A stretch of DNA of 64,000 nt from Planctomycetota bacterium (GTDB lineage: Bacteria; Planctomycetota; UBA11346): the NCBI GenBank assembly GCA_028280785.1, contig JANQLF010000212.1:29444-93443 (forward strand), in the 5' to 3' direction. A program made the translations under genes and the position numbers. Positions 9,287 to 19,215 of this stretch are shown here, piece after piece. How positions within the stretch are numbered: the first letter of the stretch is position 1; each line of letters begins with the position of its first letter. The notes beneath the pieces are model-generated. The model had not been told where the DNA came from. It worked only from the letters and a program-made list of their open reading frames with translations, and ran no database searches.

Positions 9287-9616
9287 TTAAATCAGGAGCT
9301 CAATTGATTTTTTATGTCGCAACCAAGCCGCGCCATGGCTTACATCTATAAGTGATGATTTATCAAAGGCATAAACATCACTTTGTGTATGTCGTTGTTG
9401 TGCATGTTTACTTAAGCTTGTGTCAGGGCCAGTTAATTTCTTAAACTTTTGTTGCACACAAAGCAAAGCCGCGCCACCTACATGACGACATTTAACACTC
9501 AATTGCGTGTTAGTCGCTTGGCACGTCGTATTCCCCACCTGCAGCGAAAGATTCGCTGGCACCGGCCCCACTAAGATAGCGGTATAAACAAGAATACTGA
9601 CAAAACGATACGACAT
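9287..9616 (-). CDS. Small secreted Cys-containing protein, unknown
   Basis: A 109-residue protein with an N-terminal hydrophobic segment (MSYRFVSILVYTAILVGPVPA) that fits a signal peptide. The mature part has Cys in three places (TTCQ, VKCRH, LLCVQQ), some perhaps disulfide-bonded, and no domain I recognise. It is on the same strand as the 8702-9163 gene, 124 bases before it. The gene could be spurious, but the signal peptide and position next to a second secreted protein argue for it. Confidence 0.45.
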   Translation of the reverse strand: MSYRFVSILVYTAILVGPVPANLSLQVGNTTCQATNTQLSVKCRHVGGAALLCVQQKFKKLTGPDTSLSKHAQQRHTQSDVYAFDKSSLIDVSHGAAWLRHKKSIELLI

Positions 9617-9717
9617 CTGCTACCTAGATGCGCAAAGCGTGCCAAAGCTTACCATTGAGTTATTTGGTCAAAGTGACATGAGAATAGAGTATGTGGTAGT
9701 AAATCTATATGAATTAT

Positions 9718-10344
9718 TTACATACTGCTAAATCTTGTCGTTATTGTTATAATTCTCCATTCTAATCCAAAGAATCCAATATAAAAAGTAGCCCAACCTT
9801 GAAATTCATGGCCAAATTCAGTATGCACGAGAAACGGCATGCCATTGAGATGAGGCGAAACATAGATCATTTTTTTCGACCGATCTCTATTTTCAGATGA
9901 AAACTGGCTCCAATAGTCTTCCAATCTAAAATAATCGGGTTCGTAGATTTGAACTTCCTCGAGTGAACATTTTTTCCAAATCAACAATTGATTAACACTA
10001 TCATTTCGCGCATCATGTAACGTTAAAAGTGAGCTCATATATCCACAAATCATTAAGCCACTCAATGAACACACAACTAGACGTGCCCTATGTTTATCAT
10101 CAATGATCTGATAGATCGCGTAGATCAATGCAACTAAAATAATACAAATGAAATACGTGAAATAAAAAATAATGTAAGTAAACATGCAAAACAGCAGCAA
10201 TACCACAAGTGACCAAAGCAAAATATGATTAGCTATTCTTTTTCGATCTGTAATTCGATAATGCCTGTGGATCTCAAATAGGAAGATAGCAAATATTAAA
10301 ACGAATTGCACGGCGCCGTGGGTGAGTATTTCTGGAATGTTCAT
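9718..10344 (-). CDS. Membrane protein of unknown function
   Basis: A 208-residue protein if started at the ATG at 10344 (MNIPEILTHG). A longer frame to 10497 would translate part of the hairpin-rich repeat region and gives an Arg/Pro-rich stretch unlike protein. Four hydrophobic segments span about residues 8-110 (VQFVLIFAIFLFEI; HILLWSLVVLLLFCMFTYII; ICIILVALIYAIY; LVVCSLSGLMICGYMSSLL). The C-terminal 90 residues are soluble and Tyr/Trp/Phe-rich. I do not recognise the family. Confidence 0.55.
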   Translation of the reverse strand: MNIPEILTHGAVQFVLIFAIFLFEIHRHYRITDRKRIANHILLWSLVVLLLFCMFTYIIFYFTYFICIILVALIYAIYQIIDDKHRARLVVCSLSGLMICGYMSSLLTLHDARNDSVNQLLIWKKCSLEEVQIYEPDYFRLEDYWSQFSSENRDRSKKMIYVSPHLNGMPFLVHTEFGHEFQGWATFYIGFFGLEWRIITITTRFSSM

Positions 10345-10825
10345 AGTTATGTTAAACGTCGAGTAATATTTAAGTTCACTACACAACGGCCGAGCTGGAG
10401 CTCGACAATCATCTCCTCGTCTCCTCACTACGCTGCGAGGACTTCGTCGCGCTACGTTCGACAATGAGGCCATGCCCATGGCCTCAATAATTTGCAAGGC
10501 AAATTAACCGTATTCACCCCAGGAAACAAAAACCTACGAAGCTAGATAAACCAGGAACCAAGCGAAGCCGAGATTCCCGCGACTCAATGCGGACATAAAC
10601 GTCCGCATTCCCAGTAACGCACTCAATAAAAGGGATTCGAACTGCGGAATCGGACAGTTTACGCAGCAAGCCAAACGTCAAGAGCATAGTACTTGCTGCG
10701 AAGCTTGATGGAAAAGGAGTAAAGCGTGGAGCCCGCTCGGAGAGACACCCCATTCATTAATTTAAATTATTTATGTATAAATACACTGGTGATGTTCTAA
10801 TTCGCAACATGTGCTGCACATGCTT
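10345..10825. other. Non-coding stretch with a cluster of hairpins
   Basis: No convincing gene is present. The stretch from about 10380 to 10755 is visibly richer in G and C than its surroundings and holds at least five short perfect inverted repeats, listed as a separate repeat feature. Frames crossing it give Arg-, Ser- and Pro-rich translations typical of non-coding DNA. The last 70 bases (10756-10825) are AT-rich and may hold the end of the kinase transcript, but I see no clear terminator. Confidence 0.6.
10391..10700. repeat. Cluster of perfect short inverted repeats (REP/MITE-like)
   Basis: Five perfect hairpins occur in about 310 bases: CGAGCT-GG-AGCTCG (10391-10404); 10-base arms TGAGGCCATG/CATGGCCTCA with a 2-base loop (10465-10486); 8-base arms TAATTTGC/GCAAATTA with a 3-base loop (10488-10506); 9-base arms AATGCGGAC/GTCCGCATT with a 6-base loop (10586-10609); and 9-base arms CGCAGCAAG/CTTGCTGCG with a 21-base loop (10662-10700). 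Base composition differs from the flanks. This could be a composite repetitive extragenic element or a structured RNA; only a genome-wide search can tell. Confidence 0.5.
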
Positions 10826-12388
10826 CTATCCATGCTCTCGAGACGTCTCGTATTGATCTAAGGTTTCAAATAGCAGCTTTGTTTGTATCGGTTTTGATAA
10901 ATGAAGAGTGCATCCAGCTGCAATCTGTTCTTCTTGCTCTTTGGCAGCAACACTAGCTGATAATGCTATAATAGGTAGGTCTTCAAATTCTTTAATAGAA
11001 CGAATTTGCTTAGTAGCTTCGATCCCATCCATAATCGGCATACGAATATCCATCAATACCACGTCTGGATGCAGCGTCTGCACCAAGTCCACTGCCTCTT
11101 GTCCGTTATGGGCGACCGATACTTTGTAGCTACGAATACTTAACATATCTAACATCATCGACAAATTTAAATCATTATCTTCTGCAATTAAAATATGCAT
11201 CTCCCTTTTATTCACACTCGTTAAGCGACTATGTGATCCAGACTCCTCACTGCTAGAATCTTCATCGTCGACTTCACCAAGCGGCAAAGTAAACCAAAAT
11301 GTACTGCCTTTTCCAGGCTTACTATCAACACCTATTTCACCACCATGTAAATCGACCAGACGTCTGGTTAAGGCCAAACCAATTCCGGAACCCTCTGCGT
11401 TAGCATCTTGCGTTTGTTGTGATTGGAAAAATTCTGAGAATATTTTTTCTCGATCTTTTTCATTAATACCAATGCCCGTATCGCTAATATAAAATTTAGC
11501 ATAATCTCTATCAACTTTGGAAATACCGATGGTTACCTCACCACCTTCGTCAGTAAACTTCTGTGCATTCGACATAAGGTTTAATAGAATCTGCCGACAT
11601 TTACCAGTTTCACCCCTCACAACAATAAAAGACTCATCTATTTCTTTTATCACATTAATAGATTTCTTACGAAATTGTGCTGACATCATCTGAATCATGG
11701 CATCAACCACTTCTTCCGCTGGAAACATCTCCCAATTCACCTCCATAGCACCTGCATCAATTTTTGCCATATCTAATAAATCGTTAATCAAACTGAGCAA
11801 ATGTTGACCACTTTGATTAATTAACCGCAAATAATGCTCCTGCTTTTCATTTAAATCACCAAAGTTTTTACCTCTAAGCAAATCAGTGAAACCCAACACT
11901 GCATTCATAGGTGTACGTAATTCGTGACTCATCGAAGATAAAAAACGACTCTTCGCCTCTCCGATTTGCTGCAAACGTAAGTTGGCCTCTTCCAGATCAC
12001 CACGAGCACGATCCATCTCTAAAAACATCGATACTTTAGTGAGAAGAATCGCCGGGGAATAGGGCTTTTCGATAAAATCAATACCACCAGCTTCATAACC
12101 TGCAAACTCATCGCGCTCATCAGCGTAACTCGCTGTCACAAAAATTATTGGCATTAACTGCATATCTGCGTCACCACGCAAATGTCCTGCCAACTCGTAA
12201 CCGTCCATTCCCGGCATGGCAACATCCAAAATCGCCATCGAAAATTTATGGTCTAGTGTTTTTGCCAAAGCTGCGTTACCGCTGCGAGCACCAATGACCT
12301 CGACGTCTAAATCTTCGAGTACCTTTTCCAATACCACTAAATTTTCCAACTTATCATCCACGATGAGGATTTTTTGCTTCCCAGCCAT
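10826..12388 (-). CDS. Hybrid histidine kinase, REC-HisKA-HATPase-REC
   Basis: A 520-residue cytosolic protein without membrane segments. The N-terminal receiver (residues 5-122) has acidic pair Asp11-Asp12, phospho-acceptor Asp55 and Lys108. A short coiled coil leads to HisKA with SHELRTPMNAVLGF (His155), then the ATPase domain with NAQKF, DTGIGI and GSGIGLALTRRLV. A second receiver starts near residue 395 (MHILIAEDNDLNLS, acceptor in VLMDIRMPIMDG). Input is likely phosphotransfer or protein contact rather than a ligand. It follows the CheB-like gene by 39 bases on the same strand, so it is probably the last gene of the hybrid kinase-CheR-CheB operon. AGGAT precedes the start. Confidence 0.92.
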   Translation of the reverse strand: MAGKQKILIVDDKLENLVVLEKVLEDLDVEVIGARSGNAALAKTLDHKFSMAILDVAMPGMDGYELAGHLRGDADMQLMPIIFVTASYADERDEFAGYEAGGIDFIEKPYSPAILLTKVSMFLEMDRARGDLEEANLRLQQIGEAKSRFLSSMSHELRTPMNAVLGFTDLLRGKNFGDLNEKQEHYLRLINQSGQHLLSLINDLLDMAKIDAGAMEVNWEMFPAEEVVDAMIQMMSAQFRKKSINVIKEIDESFIVVRGETGKCRQILLNLMSNAQKFTDEGGEVTIGISKVDRDYAKFYISDTGIGINEKDREKIFSEFFQSQQTQDANAEGSGIGLALTRRLVDLHGGEIGVDSKPGKGSTFWFTLPLGEVDDEDSSSEESGSHSRLTSVNKREMHILIAEDNDLNLSMMLDMLSIRSYKVSVAHNGQEAVDLVQTLHPDVVLMDIRMPIMDGIEATKQIRSIKEFEDLPIIALSASVAAKEQEEQIAAGCTLHLSKPIQTKLLFETLDQYETSREHG

Positions 12389-12427
12389 AGCTGTATCCTT
12401 TCACGTTTAAATCAATGAACGATTGCA

Positions 12428-13030
12428 TCATGACTGCCCTCGTTCATGTAATTCTACTAAAATCTGAGCGATATCTGCTTCAGACACAACCATATCAACA
12501 ATATCAGCTTGAATGGCCGCCCGTGGCATTTCTGGCGTATCGGCATGATCTGGATCTTGTACAATAGTGAGACCACCAGCTGCTTTTATACTACGCATCC
12601 CCTCGGTACCATCATGATTCGCTCCTGATAAAATAATTGCTACTGTTGCATCACCCCATATCTGCGCTGCACTTTCGAATAACACATCGATAGATGGACG
12701 TGACCAATTGACGCGTTCATCGACAGTCAAACTGATGGAATAATCCGCTTCAACAAGCATATGATAATTTGCTGGTGCTATATACACGACGCCAGGCTGT
12801 AATTGCTCTTTATCGCACGGTTCACGTACGTGCACTTCGACAACTCCATCTAAGTATTCAGCAAAAGAACCATTATCACTCGCATGCAAATGTTGAACAA
12901 CTAAAATAATCAAGCTAAAATCATTCTTCATTCTTGAAAGAATGGCTTTTAGTGGATCAAGCGCACCAGCAGATCCGCCTATGACGACTGCTCGGTAAAC
13001 ACCCCACTCGACTCCCTCTATGAATCGCAT
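12428..13030 (-). CDS. CheB-type protein-glutamate methylesterase domain (stand-alone)
   Basis: A 200-residue protein made only of the CheB catalytic domain, without the usual N-terminal receiver. The catalytic triad is visible: Ser20 in VIGGSAGA, His47 in VVQHLHAS and Asp140 in SGANHDGTEGM. It removes methyl groups from, or deamidates, Glu/Gln residues of a partner protein. It overlaps the CheR gene by 13 bases. No chemoreceptor, CheA or CheW is in the window, so the partner is more likely the adjacent hybrid kinases than a flagellar array; this is inference. Confidence 0.9.
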   Translation of the reverse strand: MRFIEGVEWGVYRAVVIGGSAGALDPLKAILSRMKNDFSLIILVVQHLHASDNGSFAEYLDGVVEVHVREPCDKEQLQPGVVYIAPANYHMLVEADYSISLTVDERVNWSRPSIDVLFESAAQIWGDATVAIILSGANHDGTEGMRSIKAAGGLTIVQDPDHADTPEMPRAAIQADIVDMVVSEADIAQILVELHERGQS

Positions 13031-13857
13031 GCGGCACCTGTATTTTTAAAAATTCGTAGCTTTTTATCAACCGACTCATATTGGTCATGCACATCACTAA
13101 AACGCAGCGTTTCTTTGGTTCCCAAACATAAAAAACCTCCAAAAACCAAACTTTCGGTAAATAGATTTAATGCACGATTCTGCAAATCACGATTAAAGTA
13201 GATCAACACATTTCTACAAAAAACGACATGCATTTCTCCAAACGATCCCTCACATGCCAAATTATGCCCAGAAAATACAATTCGCTCCTTAAGCTTCGGA
13301 TCTATAACAGCAGCGTTATAGCGCACATGAAAATAGTTGGCGAAAGATTCCCTGCCGCCAGCTAGTTGATAATTACGTGTTGCTTCCTTCATGCGTTCAA
13401 CTTCATAAACTCCTTCCTTAGCATGATCGAGTACGGCGTCATTAAAATCAGTTGCATAAATGGTTGCTCGCTCGTAGATACCTGCCTCCCACAACAATAT
13501 AGCTAAAGAATAGACTTCTTCTCCAGTAGCACAGCCAGCATGCCAAATTTTAAAATGTGGCCACGTTTTTAGCATAGGAATAACCCTTTCTCTTAAGGCT
13601 AAATACACTTGTGGATCACGGAACATCTCAGTCACCGGTATCGAGTAGCGCTGAGCTAGCTGCGAAAAACATTCGCGATCATGAATGACTTTGGGAATTA
13701 TTTCAGAGATAGAACTACAACCAGACTCCATAAGAAATTGTTTCGTGCGACGTAGAATGGAAGCGTGTGCATAAGAGCGAAAATCATAACCCCAACGCTT
13801 ATAGATCGCGTCTAAGAGTAACTCGAGTTCTAAGTTCTCTGTTCGTTCTTCCACCAT
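13018..13857 (-). CDS. CheR-type protein-glutamate methyltransferase
   Basis: A 279-residue protein. The N-terminal helical domain (YDFRSYAHASILRRTKQF) precedes the SAM-binding domain with FKIWHAGCATGEEVYSLAIL, the acidic loop IYATDFNDAVL and the family strand VVFCRNVLIYF. The length equals classic CheR. It methylates Glu residues of receptors. It lies between a giant sensor kinase and a stand-alone CheB domain in one operon, a layout known for non-flagellar adaptation-like modules. Confidence 0.93.
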   Translation of the reverse strand: MVEERTENLELELLLDAIYKRWGYDFRSYAHASILRRTKQFLMESGCSSISEIIPKVIHDRECFSQLAQRYSIPVTEMFRDPQVYLALRERVIPMLKTWPHFKIWHAGCATGEEVYSLAILLWEAGIYERATIYATDFNDAVLDHAKEGVYEVERMKEATRNYQLAGGRESFANYFHVRYNAAVIDPKLKERIVFSGHNLACEGSFGEMHVVFCRNVLIYFNRDLQNRALNLFTESLVFGGFLCLGTKETLRFSDVHDQYESVDKKLRIFKNTGAACDS

Positions 13858-13877
13858 CCTTTAAACCCCAATGCACC

Positions 13878-16800
13878 TCATCTGTATAACCATACTCGAA
13901 TAAGCGAAATCAAGCGCGCTGTATCCACTGGCTTAGGTAAATAATCATTAGCGCCAACTGCTAGACATTTTTCACGATCCTCAGGCATAGCCTTGGCCGT
14001 TAATGCAATAATAGGCAGTTTAGCATAGGCATCCTGTTCACGAATTTTTTGCATCGTTTCATAGCCATCCATAACGGGCATCATGATATCCATCAGCACG
14101 AGGGTGATGTCCGGATGTTCCTCCAATTGCTTGAGCGCTTTTTCACCGTTTTCTGCCTTTACTGCAATCATACCCCGCTCACTGAGCAATCGCGCCATAG
14201 CAAAACTCGTGCGCATATCATCTTCAACCAGAAGCACTTTTTTTCCTTGCAATAAATCATCGGTGTCGTGTAGATCACGAATAATTTTACGTTTTTTCTG
14301 CGGCATTTTACTGACCACTTGGTGCAGGAAGAGCGACACTTCATCAAGTAATCGTTCCTGTGAGCGTACATCTTTAATCACTATCGATTCGGCAAATTCT
14401 CGCAATCCCACTTCTTCATCGCGTGATAAATCGGACGCCGTATGAATAATAACTGGAGGCAACGCCACTCCTTCTTGTTCCAAAGAATTGAGTATCACAT
14501 CGCCATGTGAATCAGGAAGAATCAAATCGAGGACCACACAATCATAAGATCCATCACGTAATTTATTAATGGCTTCCTCGCCTGTCGCCGCTTCATCAAC
14601 GGTAATATTTTTCCCTGATAATAAACTGACCGTTTCTTGTCTTATTTTTTCATCGTCTTCAACCACCAGGACACTACGCGATTGCCCTTCTGAGAATTGT
14701 TCCAATTTCGTAAATGCCTGTTCTAGTGTATTTAAATCAAGTGGTTTTACCGCGTAACCAACAGCGCCTGCCTTCATAGCAGCACTCGTATATTCATCTA
14801 CGGACATGATATGCACAGGTATATGTCTTGTATGAATATCATCTTTTAATGCAGCGAGAACCGCCAGACCATCCATACCTGGTAACTGAATATCCAACAT
14901 GATCGCATTGGGCATAAATTCCTTAGCAAGCTCAAGCCCCTCTTCTCCTGTAGCGGCAACCAAGCATTTAAAATCTTTGTCATGACATTTATCTAGTAAA
15001 AGCTGCGCGAATTTGGAATCATCTTCAATTACTAAAATGCGACGATCATCTTTCTTGATAGCATCACGATCATCAGCAACGGATTTTGGAATTGTCATTG
15101 GTGCCGACTGTTGAGTGGGTCGCTCACTACCTACAGGCGATGATACGAGGTTCTGCGTAGGAACTTGTGCTACCTGTGCCAAGTCTAACGGTATATATAG
15201 TGTAAACGTCGACCCTTCGCCAGGGCTACTATGTAACTGAATTTCTCCATGTAATAAATTGGCTAATTCTCTAGAAATAGAGAGCCCTAAACCTGTTCCA
15301 CCATATTTACGCGAAGTACCGCCATCAGCTTGCTGAAAAGCTTCAAAAATGACGCGCTGTTGTTCTGCGTCTATACCAATACCAGTGTCAGAGACTGCTA
15401 TAGCCAAGCTATTATCAGCATGCAATCCACTACGCGATAAATCTACTCCCTGCAATGGTCGATTAAATTGCACTGTTACCGTTCCATTTTCTGTGAATTT
15501 GATCGCATTTGACAATAAATTCTTAATGATTTGCTCAAGACGCTGACGATCAGTAACAAATGCCATTGGCGCATCATCACCCACTTCTACTTTGAGCGTA
15601 TTACCACCCTCTTCAGCAACATGGGTAAAAGTTTGACGAATACTTGTTGCCACATCCTGGAGTCGCACTGAACTCGCCTGAATCTCCATACGACCAGCTT
15701 CAATTTTAGATAAATCCAAAATTTCATTAATTAAATTGAGCAGATCACTACCACTACTGTGAATTATTCGCGCAGACTGCACTTGGTCTTCATCAAGATT
15801 ACCGTCTTTATTTTGAGCTAATCCTTGTGCCAATAACAATAAACTATTTAACGGTGTACGTAGTTCATGCGACATATTCGCCAAAAATTCTGACTTATAT
15901 TTACTCGCCAAAGCTACTTCTTCTGCCTGTTCCTCCACCTGCAGTTTAGCCTTTTGAACTTCCGTATTCTGTTTTTCTAATAACTCATGCTTCTCTTCGA
16001 GTTCCTCATTGGTCACCTGCAGCTCTTCTTGTTGTGCTTTTAATTTCTTCTCTGACTCTACCAAACGTTGGGTTTGCTCTTCCAACTCTTCATTTGCAGA
16101 TTTTAATTCTTCCTGCTGTGTTTGTAATTCTTCCGATAATTGCTGTGATTCTTTTAAGGATTCAGCCAAATCGGTTCGACTCTGCGCACTCTCAACCGCA
16201 ATCGCGAGTGCAATGGCTGCTTGAGAGAGATACTGCAACTGTTGTTCGTTTAATGCTTCAAACAAAGCTATTTCAATCACACCACGAATCTTGTCTTCAT
16301 AAAGAATCGGCGTGACACATATAAAGTGCGGGACATGTTCACCCAAGGATGACGTCACCGTAATGTAATCTTCAGGAACTTGCTCAATAACGATCTGCTG
16401 TTTCTCTAAGGCCGCCTGACCAACAAGACCCTCACCCAATTTAAAGACATTCGATACGTTTTTTCGCTGGGTATAGGCATAAGTTCCCTGCAATCGCAAC
16501 AGTACTTCTTCTTCGTCTTCCACTATAAAAAAAGCACCTATCTGTGCATTTAAATACGTTGCCAGCTCTGTAATCACAGCTGTTGACAACGATTCGATAG
16601 TCGGATCGCCACGCATCACTTCGTTGAGTTGAGCAATGCCAGATTTTAACCAATCGTCGCGTTCAGCTTGGTCGCGATTATCACGAAGTGTTTGCGTCAT
16701 ACTTTGTAATGCTATGCCCAGTTCATCAACATCACTGCGCGGCTTTACATCGGACGTATAATCACCAGTTGCAATCACATTAGCTTGCTCAGTCACCTGC

Positions 16801-18374
16801 TTTAGTACCCCAACCATCTCCCCAACTGATCCTAAAATACCAGTTGCCCCACTCACATCGGTATTGAGATCTCCGCTTGCTATCTGCTCGGTCAAAGCCG
16901 CAATATCGGCAGGCTCACCACCTACTTGGGTTAAAATCGAACGTGTCACAAATAGCATACCAATAACACCCAATACAATGGCCAATAGCGTACCAAAAAA
17001 AACAAAACTTATATTGAGATCGACAGATGCTGCGGAATCCTTTTCACGTATTTTAAGTAGTCCCTTTTCCACCTCAACAAATGCGCCAATTTTTAAGCGC
17101 AAATCATCAAAAATATTTTTACCTGTTTTTGCTTCAATCATCCGTCGCACCGTCTTAAGTGACAATGTCGAAGTATTCATTTTCAAACGCGCATTAATCT
17201 CAGGCACTGCAGCCTTTTGTTTCCATTCAACAGCGAGCTGCTCTAACTGCTGTAGATCGGCCTTCATTGCTGCAATGTCATAAGCATTTGCATTCAATGC
17301 ACGCATATCAGTAATAGTTTGCTTAAATAATTTTTGACCACTCAGATACGGCTCAAGAAAATTATCTTTACCTGTTAACAAAAACCCTCGCTGACCTGTT
17401 TCCTGATCCACCATGGCCTTTACCAATAAAACCATGTAAGTGCGCGCCAATTGGTTTTCTGCTGCCGTAAAACTCTCATCCAAGCTCGCTATGACCACCC
17501 GCATTGCATCGACAATAGACTTTCCCTCTCCCAATACGAGACGCTGCTCAATGTCTTGTTGCGTTTTAGTCCCCGCATCACATTGACGACGCAAGTCAAT
17601 TTCTGGACGACCAACTTCCTTTAACCATTTTTCACTTAAACGCTCCAACTCATTGAGGTGTTTATCCGTTGCAATACGATTATGCGCATTACCAAGCAAA
17701 CGATGAAGCGCACTCACATGCTGCTTTAAATCGATCTGGCCCTGACGGTAAGGTTGTAGAAATTCATCCTTCCCAGTGACCAGAAAACCACGTTGGCCGG
17801 TCTCTTGATCAACCATTGCCTTGGCAAAGGCAATAATCAGCGATACGCCTTTTATATTCCCATCCTTACGAAAACGTTCTTTCATGTCATCCATCAACAC
17901 GCGCATCTTATCTAAAATGCCCTTACCCACTCCTTCGGACAACACGGTTTGCAAATACTCGGCGTCTATGGTACCTTCCGCAATTTTCCGTCGCTCTTCA
18001 ATCTCAGGTCGTGCTGCTAATTTATGCCAATCGGCCACTACCGTGTCTATTTTTCGTAGCGCATCGACTTGTGATGGATTGTCTGAAACCTGCGCCATTA
18101 ACGCAGACATCGTTTCTTCATAAGCAGCAATACCATCGTTGTATGGCTCGAGAAAATCATCATTACCAGTGATCAAAAAACCGCGCTGGCCCGTTTCCAT
18201 ATCGACTAATAACTTTTCTATTAAATGCGCCTTACCGATTACTGAATGCGTATGGGACACCCATTTCGAAGTGTTAATTAAATCGGTCGTTCCTTTATAG
18301 GTAACACTGGCAATAATAATCATTAACGCGAATACGAGCAAAAAACCCAACAATAGTTGCGTACGTAATCTCAT
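13878..18374 (-). CDS. Giant hybrid sensor kinase: 3x CHASE3-HAMP-GAF-HK-3x REC
   Basis: A 1498-residue inner-membrane kinase. TM1 is at residues 8-27. Three CHASE3-like sensor copies follow, each marked by ETGQRGFLxTGxDxFLxPY (about residues 60, 195 and 325). TM2 is near 455-478, HAMP 480-545, GAF about 590-730, and a long Glu/Gln-rich coiled coil about 735-820. HisKA has SHELRTPLNSLLLLAQ (His near 834) and the ATPase DTGIGI and GTGLGLSISREL. Three receivers begin near residues 1110 (RILVIEDD), 1233 (SVLVVEDD) and 1378 (KVLLVEDD). It is the first gene before CheR, CheB and a second hybrid kinase; spacing to CheR is 20 bases. The methyl-accepting target may be its own coiled coil, but no such site is proven. 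Confidence 0.93.
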   Translation of the reverse strand: MRLRTQLLLGFLLVFALMIIIASVTYKGTTDLINTSKWVSHTHSVIGKAHLIEKLLVDMETGQRGFLITGNDDFLEPYNDGIAAYEETMSALMAQVSDNPSQVDALRKIDTVVADWHKLAARPEIEERRKIAEGTIDAEYLQTVLSEGVGKGILDKMRVLMDDMKERFRKDGNIKGVSLIIAFAKAMVDQETGQRGFLVTGKDEFLQPYRQGQIDLKQHVSALHRLLGNAHNRIATDKHLNELERLSEKWLKEVGRPEIDLRRQCDAGTKTQQDIEQRLVLGEGKSIVDAMRVVIASLDESFTAAENQLARTYMVLLVKAMVDQETGQRGFLLTGKDNFLEPYLSGQKLFKQTITDMRALNANAYDIAAMKADLQQLEQLAVEWKQKAAVPEINARLKMNTSTLSLKTVRRMIEAKTGKNIFDDLRLKIGAFVEVEKGLLKIREKDSAASVDLNISFVFFGTLLAIVLGVIGMLFVTRSILTQVGGEPADIAALTEQIASGDLNTDVSGATGILGSVGEMVGVLKQVTEQANVIATGDYTSDVKPRSDVDELGIALQSMTQTLRDNRDQAERDDWLKSGIAQLNEVMRGDPTIESLSTAVITELATYLNAQIGAFFIVEDEEEVLLRLQGTYAYTQRKNVSNVFKLGEGLVGQAALEKQQIVIEQVPEDYITVTSSLGEHVPHFICVTPILYEDKIRGVIEIALFEALNEQQLQYLSQAAIALAIAVESAQSRTDLAESLKESQQLSEELQTQQEELKSANEELEEQTQRLVESEKKLKAQQEELQVTNEELEEKHELLEKQNTEVQKAKLQVEEQAEEVALASKYKSEFLANMSHELRTPLNSLLLLAQGLAQNKDGNLDEDQVQSARIIHSSGSDLLNLINEILDLSKIEAGRMEIQASSVRLQDVATSIRQTFTHVAEEGGNTLKVEVGDDAPMAFVTDRQRLEQIIKNLLSNAIKFTENGTVTVQFNRPLQGVDLSRSGLHADNSLAIAVSDTGIGIDAEQQRVIFEAFQQADGGTSRKYGGTGLGLSISRELANLLHGEIQLHSSPGEGSTFTLYIPLDLAQVAQVPTQNLVSSPVGSERPTQQSAPMTIPKSVADDRDAIKKDDRRILVIEDDSKFAQLLLDKCHDKDFKCLVAATGEEGLELAKEFMPNAIMLDIQLPGMDGLAVLAALKDDIHTRHIPVHIMSVDEYTSAAMKAGAVGYAVKPLDLNTLEQAFTKLEQFSEGQSRSVLVVEDDEKIRQETVSLLSGKNITVDEAATGEEAINKLRDGSYDCVVLDLILPDSHGDVILNSLEQEGVALPPVIIHTASDLSRDEEVGLREFAESIVIKDVRSQERLLDEVSLFLHQVVSKMPQKKRKIIRDLHDTDDLLQGKKVLLVEDDMRTSFAMARLLSERGMIAVKAENGEKALKQLEEHPDITLVLMDIMMPVMDGYETMQKIREQDAYAKLPIIALTAKAMPEDREKCLAVGANDYLPKPVDTARLISLIRVWLYR

Positions 18375-19179
18375 AAATAAATGATCTCACTCTCTCATAA
18401 AACTTGGTAGTAACATGCTCTATTCACTGACTCCAATTTCATCGAATTAACTCAGTAGCAGCGATGTACTATAATTATAACTGTCATCATATTAGTGACT
18501 AATGACTTCGTAGTAAGCTTTTTTGTCTCACTATGTTAAATTAGACATAAAAAGAGTGACACACATTTCATGCAAAATTAATGCACAAAAAGTCGTCATT
18601 CTTAAATATATTTTATATAGGTACTTAGAGAGTGCTTGGATGAGTCTTGCCTATAACTCTATGCACAATAATCCAAGAAGATAACCTAACCCCATCTTGT
18701 AATATTACCGTCAGTGAGTTGACTGTGCCAGAAAACTAAGTTGATTAAAATTCATCTACATTCTCTGTGTAAAACCCACAATCACTCGAATGAAGTTTGA
18801 TTCTTGGCTAAATTTTTAGTATATGATAACCCTCTTTACCATTCACCCCACAACCAAATGAAAATAATTATACCAAAGAAATAGCCAAAAATAGAAAACA
18901 TACGCTTTTGAATGCATAAATTTCAGAAATAGCTGGCCATCCAGAGATGTATCTATACGAATACTATCTCCGCACCAAAGAAGCCCATTGACAGTTCATG
19001 TTTTTCAAATTTTCTAGCCATGCCTTATTTCCTTCCCTTAAATATTCAGGTTTGTTAGCTCATATCATTGTGGAAAATATGTGTCTTAAAATCGTTATTT
19101 GATTGTCACAGAGAGTCACGATTTAAATGAAAGAATCATGATTAATCTCTCTAAGTGCTGTAAAATAGATCAATTACAC
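18375..19179. other. AT-rich intergenic stretch, no gene seen
   Basis: About 800 bases between the kinase start and the tRNA terminator hold no reading frame of useful length on either strand and no hairpin or repeat that I can support. The kinase promoter must lie in its left part. The sequence is AT-rich with scattered stops. Confidence 0.5.
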
Positions 19180-19215
19180 AAAAAATAAACCCCAGGCTAA
19201 TAGGCCTGGGGTTTA
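19180..19215 (-). terminator. Rho-independent terminator of tRNA-Ser
   Basis: A perfect 12-base stem (TAAACCCCAGGC at 19186-19197 with GCCTGGGGTTTA at 19204-19215) and 6-base loop begin directly after the tRNA CCA end. On the minus strand they are followed by six T residues. Confidence 0.92.

Noticed and set aside
10345..10497. N-terminal extension of the 9718-10344 membrane protein
   Set aside because: It would translate the hairpin-rich region into Arg/Pro-rich sequence; the ATG at 10344 gives a normal membrane protein start.
10514..10753. A 79-residue minus-strand frame
   Set aside because: It lies wholly within the hairpin cluster, has no ribosome site and shows no domain.
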